Positions 36,824-46,334 of a DNA stretch of 64,000 nt are shown here, piece by piece. The notes beneath the pieces are model-generated. The model saw nothing but the letters and a program-made list of their open reading frames with translations, was not told the origin of the DNA and ran no database searches. Position numbers and translations under genes: made by a program. This DNA is from Psychromonas marina (lineage in GTDB: Bacteria; Pseudomonadota; Gammaproteobacteria; Enterobacterales; Psychromonadaceae). The DNA is taken from positions 310,001-374,000 of the forward strand of contig NZ_BSPQ01000013.1 of the NCBI RefSeq assembly GCF_030161115.1, written 5' to 3'. Positions within the stretch are counted from its first letter, which is position 1. Each line of letters opens with the position of its first letter.

Positions 36824-37537
36824 TTAATTAGGTACTTCAATTAACTCTGCAACCGACTCAATACAAATCGCATCGTGTCGCCAATATTCTAAATCACAAT
36901 CAATCAGTCGCCCTTGTTGATCATAATTGGTGCGCTCAACTAACATCGCTGGACTACCGGAAGTAGCACGTAATGCCTGCGCTATATCACCGAACAGTGA
37001 CGTGGTACTGACTCGATAATGAGTGCGCTGATAACTTACCGAATAATGCTGCTGATAGGTGGTTGTTAGTGACTGAACGTAATCATGATCGAACAAGTTT
37101 TTAAAATATTCTGCTTTGATATAATTAACCACGTAAACAACGGGTCGCTGCTCTAAATAACGTACCCGTGCAAGATGATAAAGCTCAGTTAACATCGTCA
37201 CTTGCAATAGCTTTGACGTTTTTTTAGTGGCTAAGGTTTGTTTTGCAAATATCAACTCTGATACTGCCTCACGTCCCTGTTGCTTTGCCATTTCCACAAA
37301 ATTAAGCGTTAATCTTGGGTCGTAGCGTAATGGCTTAGGGCAAACAAACCAGCCTCGCCTATCTTCTCGATATAGTCGAGCTTCAGCTTCTAATGAACCA
37401 AGCGCTTCACGTAACGTCACCCGAGTCGTAGAGAATGCTTCTGCCATTTTTCGTTCAGAGGGTAATTTTTGTCTTGCCTGTAACAAACCTGTTTCGATTT
37501 GCTCAACCAATATCTCTTTAATTTTTAAATACTGCAC
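36824..37537 (-). CDS. phnR: PhnR: GntR/UTRA regulator of phosphonate use
   Basis: A 237-residue HutC-type GntR regulator. The HTH (KLPSERKMAEAFSTTRVTLRE) begins near residue 24, with EDRRGWFVCPKPLRYDP at the domain join and a UTRA ligand domain after it, matching PhnR of AEP clusters. The start is GTG at 37537, five bases after AAAGGA. The palindrome TGGTCTnnACCA before phnS and phnW is its likely operator. It sits just downstream of the transporter genes. Confidence 0.88.
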   Translation of the reverse strand: MQYLKIKEILVEQIETGLLQARQKLPSERKMAEAFSTTRVTLREALGSLEAEARLYREDRRGWFVCPKPLRYDPRLTLNFVEMAKQQGREAVSELIFAKQTLATKKTSKLLQVTMLTELYHLARVRYLEQRPVVYVVNYIKAEYFKNLFDHDYVQSLTTTYQQHYSVSYQRTHYRVSTTSLFGDIAQALRATSGSPAMLVERTNYDQQGRLIDCDLEYWRHDAICIESVAELIEVPN

Positions 37538-37708
37538 AGAAATCCTTTTATACTAAAGGAGCTAATGAAGTGAACATGTATTGCGCAGTCAAAATCAGCA
37601 CTAAAAAGGCATGAGTTGAGGAGATAGTTGTTATCACTTCAAAACTCACAACACAGATAGAACTATTTTTAACTCGCAATACGGATCACCTTTCTAGTTC
37701 CTTTGATA

Positions 37709-39433
37709 TTAACGTTTACGCCATGCTTGAGTTGAACCCTCAAACAGTTTATCGAGTAACAGGTGTGTCAATTTCGCTAATATAGCAGCTATCATGATCA
37801 TCACCGCCATCGCAGCAGCTGAACCTGTTTGGCCAGCGTCATCCATGTTTAATACAGAAACCGATGCTGGAATAGTGTCGGTTGAATATAAAAATACCAC
37901 CGCCGATGTTGTGGTTAATGCATTAATAAATAGATAAGCGCCGATATCAAACACAGCTGGTAAGCACACTGGTAACGTTACTTTCCAAAACAGCTTATAT
38001 TGTGGCAGTTTTATCGAAGCGGCACTCGCTTCTAATTCTGCTGGTAGTTGTTTCAATGCGGCAATCGCTGTCATATGACCCACGGTATAATAGTGGATCA
38101 GCGTATTTAGCACCAATAATAACATTGACCCATATAAGAAATTGAGCGGATTATTCACATCATTAAAAAAGAAGATATAACCTAAACCTAATACCATACC
38201 CGGCACGGCCATTGGTAAGACACTTAACATCTGTAAAAAACGACGCAGTGGTGTAAAATCGCGCCCTTTCTCCATGCTATAAGCACCTACAAATATTAAT
38301 ACCGTACCTAATAATGCAGTCCAACTTGCCAGTTCTATTGAGTTCCAAAATGGACTCCAACCGTAGGTACTCATCTCTGCAAAGTTGTAGTTGTTAAACG
38401 ATAATGCTTTGTTCCAAGGCCAAAAAGTCACTAATGAGCCATATACTGCCATACCTAAGACCACTAACACCGCAATAGAGATAATGGCGCAATACGCAAA
38501 ACAGATGCCATCACGTACGGGTTCCGGTGACGGTTGATATGGCACTGAACGACTATCAAATAAGTTTTGTTGCTTCTTTTGTACCCAACGATCCACCACA
38601 AAAGCTAACAGAGCAGGCAGCAATAATAATAAACTGGTTACAGCAGCCATTGAAAAATTCTGTTGCCCAACTACCTGCTTAAAGATATCTGTCGCTAATA
38701 CGTTATAACTACCACCGATCACTTTCGCGACACCAAAATCACATACTACTAAAGTGAAAATAACAATTAAGGTACTGATAAGCCCGTATTTTGCAGCCGG
38801 TAATGTGACGATAAAAAAGGTTTTAAAAGGGCTCATTTTTAATGCCCTAGCACTTTCATAGAGACGTGCATCTGAGGTACGTAATGAGGTAGATAAAATC
38901 ATTAATGCGTGTGGAAAAGTCCAAAATATCAGTCCTAACGCAATACCAATAAAACCATAAACTGAATGACCTAATAACACTTCTTTCGCCACACCCTGTG
39001 TACCAAAAAGATAAATAAGGCTAATTGCAGGTAATAAAGACGGCGCTAAAATAGGTGCCATGCCTAATACTTTAAACAATCCTTTATAAGGCATGCAAGA
39101 ACGTGTTAACGCATAGGCATAAAAAAAGGCTAGCGAGCCAACCACTAACATCACCGTAATACCTAATGTGAACGTATTGGTTAATGAATGCCAAACGGAG
39201 GCCGATTCAAAATAGTGCCTAAAGTTAGCTAAACCAACAAACACACCGTCGCTGTCTAATACACTACTGCGCAACATAGCCCATAAAGGCGCCACAACAA
39301 AAATAATTAATACCAACGCCACAATGCTAAGACTTAATAATAAAATCAACTGTTCACGGCTTAATTTTTTTAATGTATTCAGCACAGATGGTTTTTGCGA
39401 TGGTTTTGGTGGTGACATTGAAATAACACTCAT
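37709..39433 (-). CDS. 2-aminoethylphosphonate ABC transporter permease (fused double permease)
   Basis: A 574-residue permease with two BPD_transp_1 halves, about 12 helices in all. EAA-like loops occur in both halves (ESARALKMSPFKTFF near residue 200 and EASAASIKLPQYKLFW near 485). It is the one-gene form of the PhnU/PhnV pair. ATG at 39433 has AGGAG upstream and overlaps the ATPase gene by a few codons of leader only if a longer start at 39454 is used. It works with the ATPase and binding protein encoded before it. Confidence 0.9.
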   Translation of the reverse strand: MSVISMSPPKPSQKPSVLNTLKKLSREQLILLLSLSIVALVLIIFVVAPLWAMLRSSVLDSDGVFVGLANFRHYFESASVWHSLTNTFTLGITVMLVVGSLAFFYAYALTRSCMPYKGLFKVLGMAPILAPSLLPAISLIYLFGTQGVAKEVLLGHSVYGFIGIALGLIFWTFPHALMILSTSLRTSDARLYESARALKMSPFKTFFIVTLPAAKYGLISTLIVIFTLVVCDFGVAKVIGGSYNVLATDIFKQVVGQQNFSMAAVTSLLLLLPALLAFVVDRWVQKKQQNLFDSRSVPYQPSPEPVRDGICFAYCAIISIAVLVVLGMAVYGSLVTFWPWNKALSFNNYNFAEMSTYGWSPFWNSIELASWTALLGTVLIFVGAYSMEKGRDFTPLRRFLQMLSVLPMAVPGMVLGLGYIFFFNDVNNPLNFLYGSMLLLVLNTLIHYYTVGHMTAIAALKQLPAELEASAASIKLPQYKLFWKVTLPVCLPAVFDIGAYLFINALTTTSAVVFLYSTDTIPASVSVLNMDDAGQTGSAAAMAVMIMIAAILAKLTHLLLDKLFEGSTQAWRKR

Positions 39434-39443
39434 CGATTCACTC

Positions 39444-40571
39444 CTAAGCAGCAATCACAGCTTTCACTGCTTTACGTATTGATGGGTAGGCATGTAGCTG
39501 TGTGTTATCAAAGCCAATACGGCGAGATTCTTGCAAGGATAAGTTCAGTTTTCGCGCTTCACGAATCGGCACATTGACATAGATGCTTGAAGCCGAAAAA
39601 TCATCCCATAAACGACATTCGACTTGGCAGTATGCGCCTTGAAACTCAATCGATTCAATATTAACCGCAATGCTATTATCCTTATTATTCAAATCATTAG
39701 CCTTTTCTACAGCGCAGAAATATAAGCTTTCAGGACGAACAGCAAGGTCGAACATACAACCTGAAATAGCTAACTCTTGTAATGATTCAGGTACGCTTAA
39801 TAAGTCTTCCCCAATACGCATTAAGTTGTTATCAATCATCGAGGTGGGGATAAAGTTCATGGTGCCAACAAAGTCAGCAACAAAACGGCTGGCAGGTTTT
39901 TCATAGATTTCCTGCGGTGTGCCAATTTGTTCAATAACCCCATCATTCATCACAACGATACGGTCAGCCATCGCTAATGCTTCTTCTTGGTCGTGAGTTA
40001 CCATGACAGTAGTAATGCCTAATTTACGTTGTAACTGACAAATTTCTTCTCGCAAATGAGTACGCACTTTTGCATCCAATGCCGATAATGGTTCATCAAG
40101 TAGTAATAACCCTGGTGACAATGCGAGTGCACGTGCCAATGCAACACGTTGCTGTTGCCCACCGGAAAGCTGATTCGGATATTTATACGCTTCACTTTGT
40201 AAACCAATCATTTTTAGCCATTTATCAACTAACTGATTACATTCAAGCGCTGCAACCCCCTGATTACTTAGCCCAATTGCAATATTGTCCTGCACCGTTA
40301 AATTCGGAAATAACGCATAAGATTGAAATACAATCCCAAAGTCTCGTTGCTCTGGTGGTAGATGGGTGATCTCTTTTCCTGCCTGAAAAATAGCCCCTGA
40401 TGTCACAGGCTCTAATCCTGCGATGCTACGTAATAGCGTTGTTTTACCACAACCAGATGGACCTAAAAAACATACAAACTCTCCCTGTTTGATGCTGAAT
40501 GAGATTTGTTGTAATGCAGTGAATTGCCCAAACTGCTTAATTACATTATCGATATGGAGATATGTTTGCAT
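39444..40571 (-). CDS. phnT: 2-aminoethylphosphonate ABC transporter ATP-binding protein
   Basis: A 375-residue ATPase of the spermidine/iron/phosphonate class: Walker A GPSGCGKTTLLRSIAG, signature LSGGQQQRVALARAL, Walker B LLLLDEPLSALDAK, and a C-terminal TOBE region. AGGTTTTT precedes the ATG. Its stop lies 10 bases before the permease start. It belongs to the phnS-phnT-permease set of AEP importers. Confidence 0.9.
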   Translation of the reverse strand: MQTYLHIDNVIKQFGQFTALQQISFSIKQGEFVCFLGPSGCGKTTLLRSIAGLEPVTSGAIFQAGKEITHLPPEQRDFGIVFQSYALFPNLTVQDNIAIGLSNQGVAALECNQLVDKWLKMIGLQSEAYKYPNQLSGGQQQRVALARALALSPGLLLLDEPLSALDAKVRTHLREEICQLQRKLGITTVMVTHDQEEALAMADRIVVMNDGVIEQIGTPQEIYEKPASRFVADFVGTMNFIPTSMIDNNLMRIGEDLLSVPESLQELAISGCMFDLAVRPESLYFCAVEKANDLNNKDNSIAVNIESIEFQGAYCQVECRLWDDFSASSIYVNVPIREARKLNLSLQESRRIGFDNTQLHAYPSIRKAVKAVIAA

Positions 40572-40669
40572 AATAAAAACCTAAGATTACGAAGAATATA
40601 AAAAATGTGACTCATAACAATGCGCACTCTGCCCCTATATCAACAGTGCTGAGTACGCATTTTTATGAA

Positions 40670-40695
40670 AACTAAGCAGGTAAGCCTGCTTAGTT
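40670..40695 (-). promoter_or_regulatory. Intercistronic hairpin after phnS
   Basis: Perfect 11-base stem AACTAAGCAGG/CCTGCTTAGTT with a four-base loop, 10 bases after the phnS stop. A T-poor tail suggests partial termination or mRNA protection, as after the sugar-binding-protein gene. Confidence 0.7.
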
Positions 40696-40705
40696 AAAAG
40701 TAGTT

Positions 40706-41713
40706 TTAGCTTTTTGGTTCAGACTTGCTATCAAACTTATCTGACCATTTATTCAATACATCAGCACGCTCATCTCCCATGCGCGCAAAATCCATTTTTG
40801 CCATGACTTGTTTTACATTTGGGAAGTTTTTCATCTCTGATACCACCTCTTTATGGGCAACAACCGGGTACATTTCGATGTATAACTCATTAGCATTTTT
40901 CGAGATAGACCAATCAACAACACGTTTAGCGGCATCAGAGTCTTTAACTAAACCGACTGCTTCAGATTCCCATCCAATACCTTTTGGCGTGATGAGAGAA
41001 AGTGGCGCACCTTGTGTTTTTAACTTAGCACCACGACTCGCCATAGAGATACCAATAGCCACTTCCCCCATACCAGCTTGTACACAAGGCTTTGAACCTG
41101 AATGGGTATAGTGAGCAATATTAGTATCTAGTTTTTGCATGTATTTCCATGCACTGTCTTCACCCATATTTTGCAACCATGCTGATACTTGCATATAACC
41201 CGTACCAGAAGAGGCAGGATTTGGCATCGCAATATGGCCTTTATAAATGGGTTTTGTTAAATCATCCCACGATGTAGGTTTGGGTAAATTAAGCTGTTTT
41301 GCCACAATGTCATTAAAACAAATGGCATTAAAATAAGCATCGTTACCAAACCAAGCTTGGCTCGCTTGTGGATCATTAAGGGCATTATTAAGCTCACCTA
41401 AACCTTGTGGTGTGTAACTTTTTAAAATGCCCTCACTCTTTAATAGCGCCATTGAAGAGCCCGCTAATCCCCATACCACTTCCGCACGTGGATTGTTTTT
41501 TTCAGCCAGTAATTTAGCGGTCATGATACCCGTTGAATCACGTACCCATTTAATCGCTATATCTGGATTTTCTTGCTCAAATGCGTTTTTGTATTTAGCT
41601 AAAATATCCGTTTCAAAGGCGGTATAAACCGTTACTTCCTGCTTTGCATAGCTAGTTGCAGCACACAGGGTTAACGCTGTGACAAGGGCAGTTTTCATAA
41701 AACGAGCTTTCAT
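40706..41713 (-). CDS. phnS: 2-aminoethylphosphonate-binding periplasmic protein
   Basis: A 335-residue binding protein of the Fbp/spermidine class with a signal ending CAATSYA before KQEVTVYTAFE. ANKWVRDSTG-like and ANPASSGTGY-like segments (WVRDSTGIMTAK, PNPASSGTGYM) form the phosphonate/phosphate-binding loops of the family. GGAG six bases before ATG at 41713 sets the start. It is the first gene of the minus-strand transport operon, divergent from phnW, with a PhnR-type palindrome 27 bases upstream. Confidence 0.9.
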   Translation of the reverse strand: MKARFMKTALVTALTLCAATSYAKQEVTVYTAFETDILAKYKNAFEQENPDIAIKWVRDSTGIMTAKLLAEKNNPRAEVVWGLAGSSMALLKSEGILKSYTPQGLGELNNALNDPQASQAWFGNDAYFNAICFNDIVAKQLNLPKPTSWDDLTKPIYKGHIAMPNPASSGTGYMQVSAWLQNMGEDSAWKYMQKLDTNIAHYTHSGSKPCVQAGMGEVAIGISMASRGAKLKTQGAPLSLITPKGIGWESEAVGLVKDSDAAKRVVDWSISKNANELYIEMYPVVAHKEVVSEMKNFPNVKQVMAKMDFARMGDERADVLNKWSDKFDSKSEPKS

Positions 41714-41739
41714 CTTAATCTCCATTTAACAGTTATTTT

Positions 41740-41751
41740 TGGTCTGTACCA
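41740..41751. promoter_or_regulatory. PhnR operator candidate before phnS
   Basis: TGGTCTGTACCA: TGGT and ACCA arms, the usual GntR geometry. It lies 27 bases before the phnS start. Confidence 0.65.
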
Positions 41752-41928
41752 GTTGTACGGGGCAAACATTACCCCTTCTTTGTGACAAAATTATTACGAT
41801 TTTATGTATCTTTTTTTACACCCAAACTCTCCTTAAAAGCCTGAATACGTTGAATATGAACCTTTTGTTAAACCTGTCCTTTTGCTATTTACCGATTAAA
41901 TTTATGCCGTTAGAGTAACTGCAAACTC

Positions 41929-41940
41929 TGGTCTACACCA
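41929..41940. promoter_or_regulatory. PhnR operator candidate before phnW
   Basis: TGGTCTACACCA, nearly the same as 41740-41751, and 14 bases before the phnW start, where a bound repressor would block translation-proximal transcription. Confidence 0.65.
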
Positions 41941-41953
41941 ATTAGGAATAAAC

Positions 41954-43060
41954 ATGAAAAACGATTATCTATTACTTACTCCCGGCCCTTTATCAACGTC
42001 AGAAAGCGTTCGCCAAGCAATGCTTAATGATTGGTGTACCTGGGATGATCAATACAATAAAGAGATTGTGCAGGTGATTCGTGACAAGTTAGTGAAGCTA
42101 GCGACGAATAAAAATACTTACACCAGTGTATTGATGCAAGGCTCAGGCACCGCTTCGGTCGAAGCAACGATTGGTAGCGCATTAGGTAAACAAGATAAGT
42201 TATTAGTGATTGATAATGGCGCATACGGAGCACGTATTGCAGAAATCACAGATTATTTGCAAATTGATTGCACCACCATTAGGCAAGGTGAAACAGAGCA
42301 AGCTAACTTACAGTTGCTTGAGGAAGCGTTAATTAACGACCCTGCCATCACTCATGTTGCGATGGTGCACTGCGAAACAACCACTGGCATGTTAAATCCG
42401 ATTGAAGCATTTTGTAAAATAGCCAAAGCCCATAACAAAGTGGTGATTGTGGATGCAATGTCTAGTTTTGGTGGCATTGAAATGGATATTGGTGAGCTAG
42501 ATATCGACTTTATGATCAGTTCGGCTAACAAGTGTATTCAAGGCGTACCCGGTTTTGGTTTTGTGGTCGCCAAACAAAGTCAACTTGAGCGTTGTAAAGG
42601 TCAAGCACGTTCGCTCTCTTTAGATTTACACGCGCAATGGTTATGCATGCAAGAAAACCATGGAAAATGGCGTTTCACTTCGCCAACCCATACCGTGCGA
42701 GCTTTTTACCAAGCCCTATTAGAATTAGAACAAGAAGGCGGTATCAAACAACGCCAAACACGTTACCAAACTAACCAATTAACACTGGTTAAAGGCATGC
42801 GTGAATTGGGTTTTGAAACATTATTACCTGATCACCAGCACTCTCCCATTATTACCTCTTTTTATTCTCCAACAGAATCTCAGTATGACTTTAAAACCTT
42901 TTATGAGCGTTTAAAAGCCGAAGGTTTTGTTATCTATCCGGGTAAAGTAAGCAATGCTGACTGCTTTAGAATTGGCAATATTGGTGAGGTTTACCCTGAA
43001 GATATCACTCGATTAATTACTGCAATTAAAAGCGTTATTTACTGGGAAGAAGTCGCGTGA
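41954..43060 (+). CDS. phnW: 2-aminoethylphosphonate:pyruvate aminotransferase
   Basis: A class V PLP aminotransferase of 368 residues. It converts AEP and pyruvate to phosphonoacetaldehyde and alanine. Motifs: [11 protein letters not shown] at the N-terminus, the PLP-binding acid in [11 protein letters not shown] (near residue 167) and the Schiff-base Lys in [16 protein letters not shown] (near 194). AGGAATAAAC precedes the ATG. It overlaps the next gene by four bases (GTGA). Confidence 0.95.
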   Translation: MKNDYLLLTPGPLSTSESVRQAMLNDWCTWDDQYNKEIVQVIRDKLVKLATNKNTYTSVLMQGSGTASVEATIGSALGKQDKLLVIDNGAYGARIAEITDYLQIDCTTIRQGETEQANLQLLEEALINDPAITHVAMVHCETTTGMLNPIEAFCKIAKAHNKVVIVDAMSSFGGIEMDIGELDIDFMISSANKCIQGVPGFGFVVAKQSQLERCKGQARSLSLDLHAQWLCMQENHGKWRFTSPTHTVRAFYQALLELEQEGGIKQRQTRYQTNQLTLVKGMRELGFETLLPDHQHSPIITSFYSPTESQYDFKTFYERLKAEGFVIYPGKVSNADCFRIGNIGEVYPEDITRLITAIKSVIYWEEVA

Positions 43061-44436
43061 ACGCAGCAATTGATAACAAGCATCACCGTTGCGAAGGTGA
43101 TGTGAATACCACCGAAGCACGAGAAAATTGGCAACAAAAACGCCAGCATAAGCAAACGCAATCGTTACTCGAGCGCGACGCAAACGTGTTTTTACACCAG
43201 TCGATGTCGACACCTTGTTTGAATAGTTTACAAGCAGCAGACGGTATTACCATTACTGATAGTTGTGGTCATAGTTACATGGATTTCCATGGTAACAACG
43301 TGCACCAGCTTGGTTATGGTCACCCTGTTGTGACACAAAAAGTAATTGAGCAAATAGCCAAGCTGCCCTTTTCACCAAGACGCTTTACAAATGAGACTGC
43401 GATTGAATGCGCCGAGAAACTAGCAGAAATTTCAGGTGGCGAGCTTAACCGAGTGTTATTTGCACCCGGTGGCACATCTGTGATTGGCATGGCACTCAAA
43501 CTAGCACGCTATATCACGGGTAATTACAAAGTGGTGTCGTTATGGGATTCCTTTCATGGCGCTTCGCTGGATGCTATTTCAGTCGGTGGAGAAGCCTGTT
43601 TTCGTGAAGGTATGGGCCCGTTAATGGCGGGTGTTGAACGTATTCCACCTCCGGTTACTTATCGTGGCGCACTAACATCACCTGACGGAAGTGACGTACA
43701 TTATGCAGATTACCTTGAATATGTGATTGAAAAAGAAGGCGGTATTGGCGTATTTATCGCAGAAGCGGTGCGTAATACCGATGTGCAAGTACCGAGTAAA
43801 GCTTACTGGAAACGTATTCGCGAAATCTGTGATAAACATAATGTATTACTAATCATTGATGATATCCCTAATGGCATGGGCCGAAGTGGTTTTTGGTTTA
43901 CCCATCAAGCCTTTGCTATTGAACCTGATATTTTGTGTATCGGTAAAGGTTTAGGGGGTGGTTTAGTGCCGATGGCAGCGATGATTACCAAAGATAAATA
44001 TAATACAGCGACACAAGTATCATTAGGTCATTACACCCATGAAAAAAGCCCTATTGGTTGCGCGGCAGCCCTTGCAACGATGCACGTTATTGAGCAAGAA
44101 AATCTTCTTAGTAAAGTGCAAGACGATAGTGTCTTTGTAAAACAACGACTGCTTAAACTAAAAGAACAGTTTTCAATCATCGGTGATATACGTGGTATCG
44201 GTTTGTTATGGGCTGTTGAACTAGTGAGTTCACCACTTCATAAAACCCGCGCTTTTGATGAAGCTGAAGCCATGCTCTATGAATGCCTAACACAAGGTCT
44301 GAGCTTTAAAGTCTCACAGGGTAATGTTATTCAGCTTAGTCCTCCGCTGATTATTACCCGAGAACAACTTAACCAAGCACTTAATATTTTTGAAAATGCC
44401 CTTAACAAAATCAGCAAGGAATTTAACTATGTCTAA
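43057..44436 (+). CDS. pbfA: (R)-1-hydroxy-2-aminoethylphosphonate ammonia-lyase
   Basis: A class III aminotransferase-fold PLP enzyme of 459 residues. The cofactor Asp lies in [15 protein letters not shown] and the Schiff-base Lys in [12 protein letters not shown]. Sitting between phnW and phnX, it fits PbfA, which eliminates ammonia from hydroxylated AEP to give phosphonoacetaldehyde. The start is GTG, overlapping the phnW stop, so translation is coupled. A plain aminotransferase is the alternative, but the gene order argues strongly for PbfA. Confidence 0.88.
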   Translation: MNAAIDNKHHRCEGDVNTTEARENWQQKRQHKQTQSLLERDANVFLHQSMSTPCLNSLQAADGITITDSCGHSYMDFHGNNVHQLGYGHPVVTQKVIEQIAKLPFSPRRFTNETAIECAEKLAEISGGELNRVLFAPGGTSVIGMALKLARYITGNYKVVSLWDSFHGASLDAISVGGEACFREGMGPLMAGVERIPPPVTYRGALTSPDGSDVHYADYLEYVIEKEGGIGVFIAEAVRNTDVQVPSKAYWKRIREICDKHNVLLIIDDIPNGMGRSGFWFTHQAFAIEPDILCIGKGLGGGLVPMAAMITKDKYNTATQVSLGHYTHEKSPIGCAAALATMHVIEQENLLSKVQDDSVFVKQRLLKLKEQFSIIGDIRGIGLLWAVELVSSPLHKTRAFDEAEAMLYECLTQGLSFKVSQGNVIQLSPPLIITREQLNQALNIFENALNKISKEFNYV

Positions 44437-45292
44437 CGTAATGTCTAACACAACAAGTAATCTAAAACAGAACAAAACAGTAAAATCAGCAGTAGAAGCC
44501 GTCATTTTTGACTGGGCTGGCACGATTGTCGATTTTGGTTCTTTCGCACCAACAACTATTTTTGTTGAAGCCTTTAAAACAGAATATGATTTCGATATTA
44601 CTTTGGCAGAAGCGCGTGTGCCGATGGGCCTAGGTAAATGGGATCACATTCAAGCGGTGGGCAAACTAGACAGCGTTGCGCAACGTTGGTCTGAAAAGTT
44701 TGGTCAGACCATGTTAGATAAAGATATCGACTTAATCTATAACCGATTCATTCCATTACAAAAAGCCAAGGTTGTTGACCATGTAGAACCAATTTTAAAC
44801 GCGGTTAATGTCGTTAATGATTTAAAAAAACAAGGCATAAAAATCGGTTCATGCAGTGGTTACCCGCGCGCCGTGATGGATATTTTAATTCCAGCAGCTG
44901 CTAAACATGGCTACCAACCAGACTGCGTGGTGGCTACCGATGATTTAACGCATGGCGGACGCCCTGCTCCGCATATGGTATTAAAAAATGTTATCGAGCT
45001 AGGGGTTGGCAACGTGGCTAACTGTATTAAAGTCGATGATTCAACACCAGGTATTGATGAAGGCCACAATGCAGGTATGTGGACCGTCGGTTTATTGCTC
45101 TCTGGAAATGAAGCAGGTTTAACAGCGCAACAGTTTCAAGATGCGACACCCGAAGTATTGGAAAACGCACGTAACAAAGCACGTTTAGTAATGGAGAAAT
45201 CAAACCCACACTTTCTGATTGATACGATTGATGATTTACCCGCTATCGTAGCAGAAATAGAGCAACGTTTAAGCGTAGGCGAACGTCCATAA
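44429..45292 (+). CDS. phnX: Phosphonoacetaldehyde hydrolase (phosphonatase)
   Basis: A HAD-family enzyme of 287 residues that splits phosphonoacetaldehyde to acetaldehyde and phosphate. The nucleophile Asp is in VIFDWAGTIVDFGS; the Lys of MGLGKWDHI is at the place of the cap Schiff-base Lys; KVDDSTPGIDEG carries the metal-binding acids. ATG 44429 follows AAGGA and overlaps the end of pbfA by eight bases. A perfect inverted repeat follows the stop. Confidence 0.94.
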   Translation: MSNVMSNTTSNLKQNKTVKSAVEAVIFDWAGTIVDFGSFAPTTIFVEAFKTEYDFDITLAEARVPMGLGKWDHIQAVGKLDSVAQRWSEKFGQTMLDKDIDLIYNRFIPLQKAKVVDHVEPILNAVNVVNDLKKQGIKIGSCSGYPRAVMDILIPAAAKHGYQPDCVVATDDLTHGGRPAPHMVLKNVIELGVGNVANCIKVDDSTPGIDEGHNAGMWTVGLLLSGNEAGLTAQQFQDATPEVLENARNKARLVMEKSNPHFLIDTIDDLPAIVAEIEQRLSVGERP

Positions 45293-45296
45293 CCCT

Positions 45297-45333
45297 CTAT
45301 AAATGGGAGGTGATAAACACCTCCCATTTATAG
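45297..45333. repeat. Perfect 16-base inverted repeat after phnX
   Basis: CTATAAATGGGAGGTG (45297-45312) and CACCTCCCATTTATAG (45318-45333), loop ATAAA. No T run on either side, so it is more likely an mRNA-stability or partial-termination hairpin than a full terminator. Confidence 0.8.
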
Positions 45334-45356
45334 GTAACAACGAATAGGTCTAACCA

Positions 45357-46019
45357 ATGACTAATAATGATCTTTATATTTTCGATCTTGATGAAACATT
45401 ATTAAACGGTGATAGTGCAATGTTGTGGCACCAGTTTCTGTTGAGAGAAGGCATTATTCAAGATGATAATTTTCTAGCAGAAGATGAACGTCTGATGATG
45501 CTATATAGTCAGGGGCAATTAGATATGCAGCAATATCTTGATTTTTGTATACCCCCACTTACAAGTAAAACCATCGAAGAGATCTACGTGCTTGTTGAGC
45601 AGTTTATTGAAAGCGACATCAATCCAAGAATATTCCCGCAAGCTAAACAACTTATTAAACAACTACAACAGCAAGGAAAAGCGATCATCATCATCTCTGC
45701 GACGGTTAATTTTTTAGTTTCAAAAATTGCTCTGTCTTTGAATATCAATCAGCATTTAGCGATCGATTTAGAAACAAACAATAACGCCTATAGCCCTAAA
45801 ATAAAAGGCGTAGCAACCTATCAACAGGGCAAAGTGATACGCCTAAAAGCATGGTTAGCAATACAAGCTACTCAGTATCAAACATTACATTTTTATACCG
45901 ACTCAATTAACGATTTAAGTTTATGCGAATATGCTGATATTATTAATGTGGTTAACCCTTGCAGCATGTTAGCAAGTAAAGCCAGGCAAAATAACTGGCA
46001 GCACCTGCACTGGATTTAA
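45357..46019 (+). CDS. HAD-superfamily phosphatase (subclass IB, SerB/CicA-like)
   Basis: A 220-residue hydrolase with motif I FDLDETLLNGDS (nucleophile and acid/base Asp), motif II IISAT near residue 117, a conserved Lys region (QGKVIRLKAW) and motif IV YTDSINDLSL. A helical cap lies between motifs I and II. It may dephosphorylate a small metabolite. It is the last plus-strand gene after phnX, behind a hairpin; part of the phosphonate unit is possible but not proven. The site before the ATG is weak, and a degenerate AGGTCTAACCA overlaps it. Confidence 0.85.
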   Translation: MTNNDLYIFDLDETLLNGDSAMLWHQFLLREGIIQDDNFLAEDERLMMLYSQGQLDMQQYLDFCIPPLTSKTIEEIYVLVEQFIESDINPRIFPQAKQLIKQLQQQGKAIIIISATVNFLVSKIALSLNINQHLAIDLETNNNAYSPKIKGVATYQQGKVIRLKAWLAIQATQYQTLHFYTDSINDLSLCEYADIINVVNPCSMLASKARQNNWQHLHWI

Positions 46020-46284
46020 TATTAACGGAGGTCTGTTTCAATAAATAATTAGACTTGCTGGTTATTATTATCTCCTGATGTTGTGGCTAAGTGATTTTGG
46101 GCACTACTCTGAATAAAATAAATGATATTTCCTAAGGCGATGTGCCCCAAACCGAGCTAGAGCATGCTAAATAGTTGTAAACTTTGTGTGTAATCACTAG
46201 ACAGTTCACAGGAGTATACTGTGGGTATAAACGGTGATGATGCTTGGAACTGAGTATTTTACACCTTTGCTTTTAGAAATAGGG
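46020..46284. other. Intergenic region between the HAD gene and the integrase relic
   Basis: No gene or element recognised in this stretch. Confidence 0.4.
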
Positions 46285-46313
46285 AAATTGTGCAACGATT
46301 TGTTGCACAATTT
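46285..46313. terminator. Hairpin at the end of the integrase relic
   Basis: AAATTGTGCAAC/GTTGCACAATTT, 12 perfect bases with a five-base loop, with a short T run on the plus strand. Confidence 0.6.
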
Positions 46314-46334
46314 TAGTGAACTATAAAATAGCTA

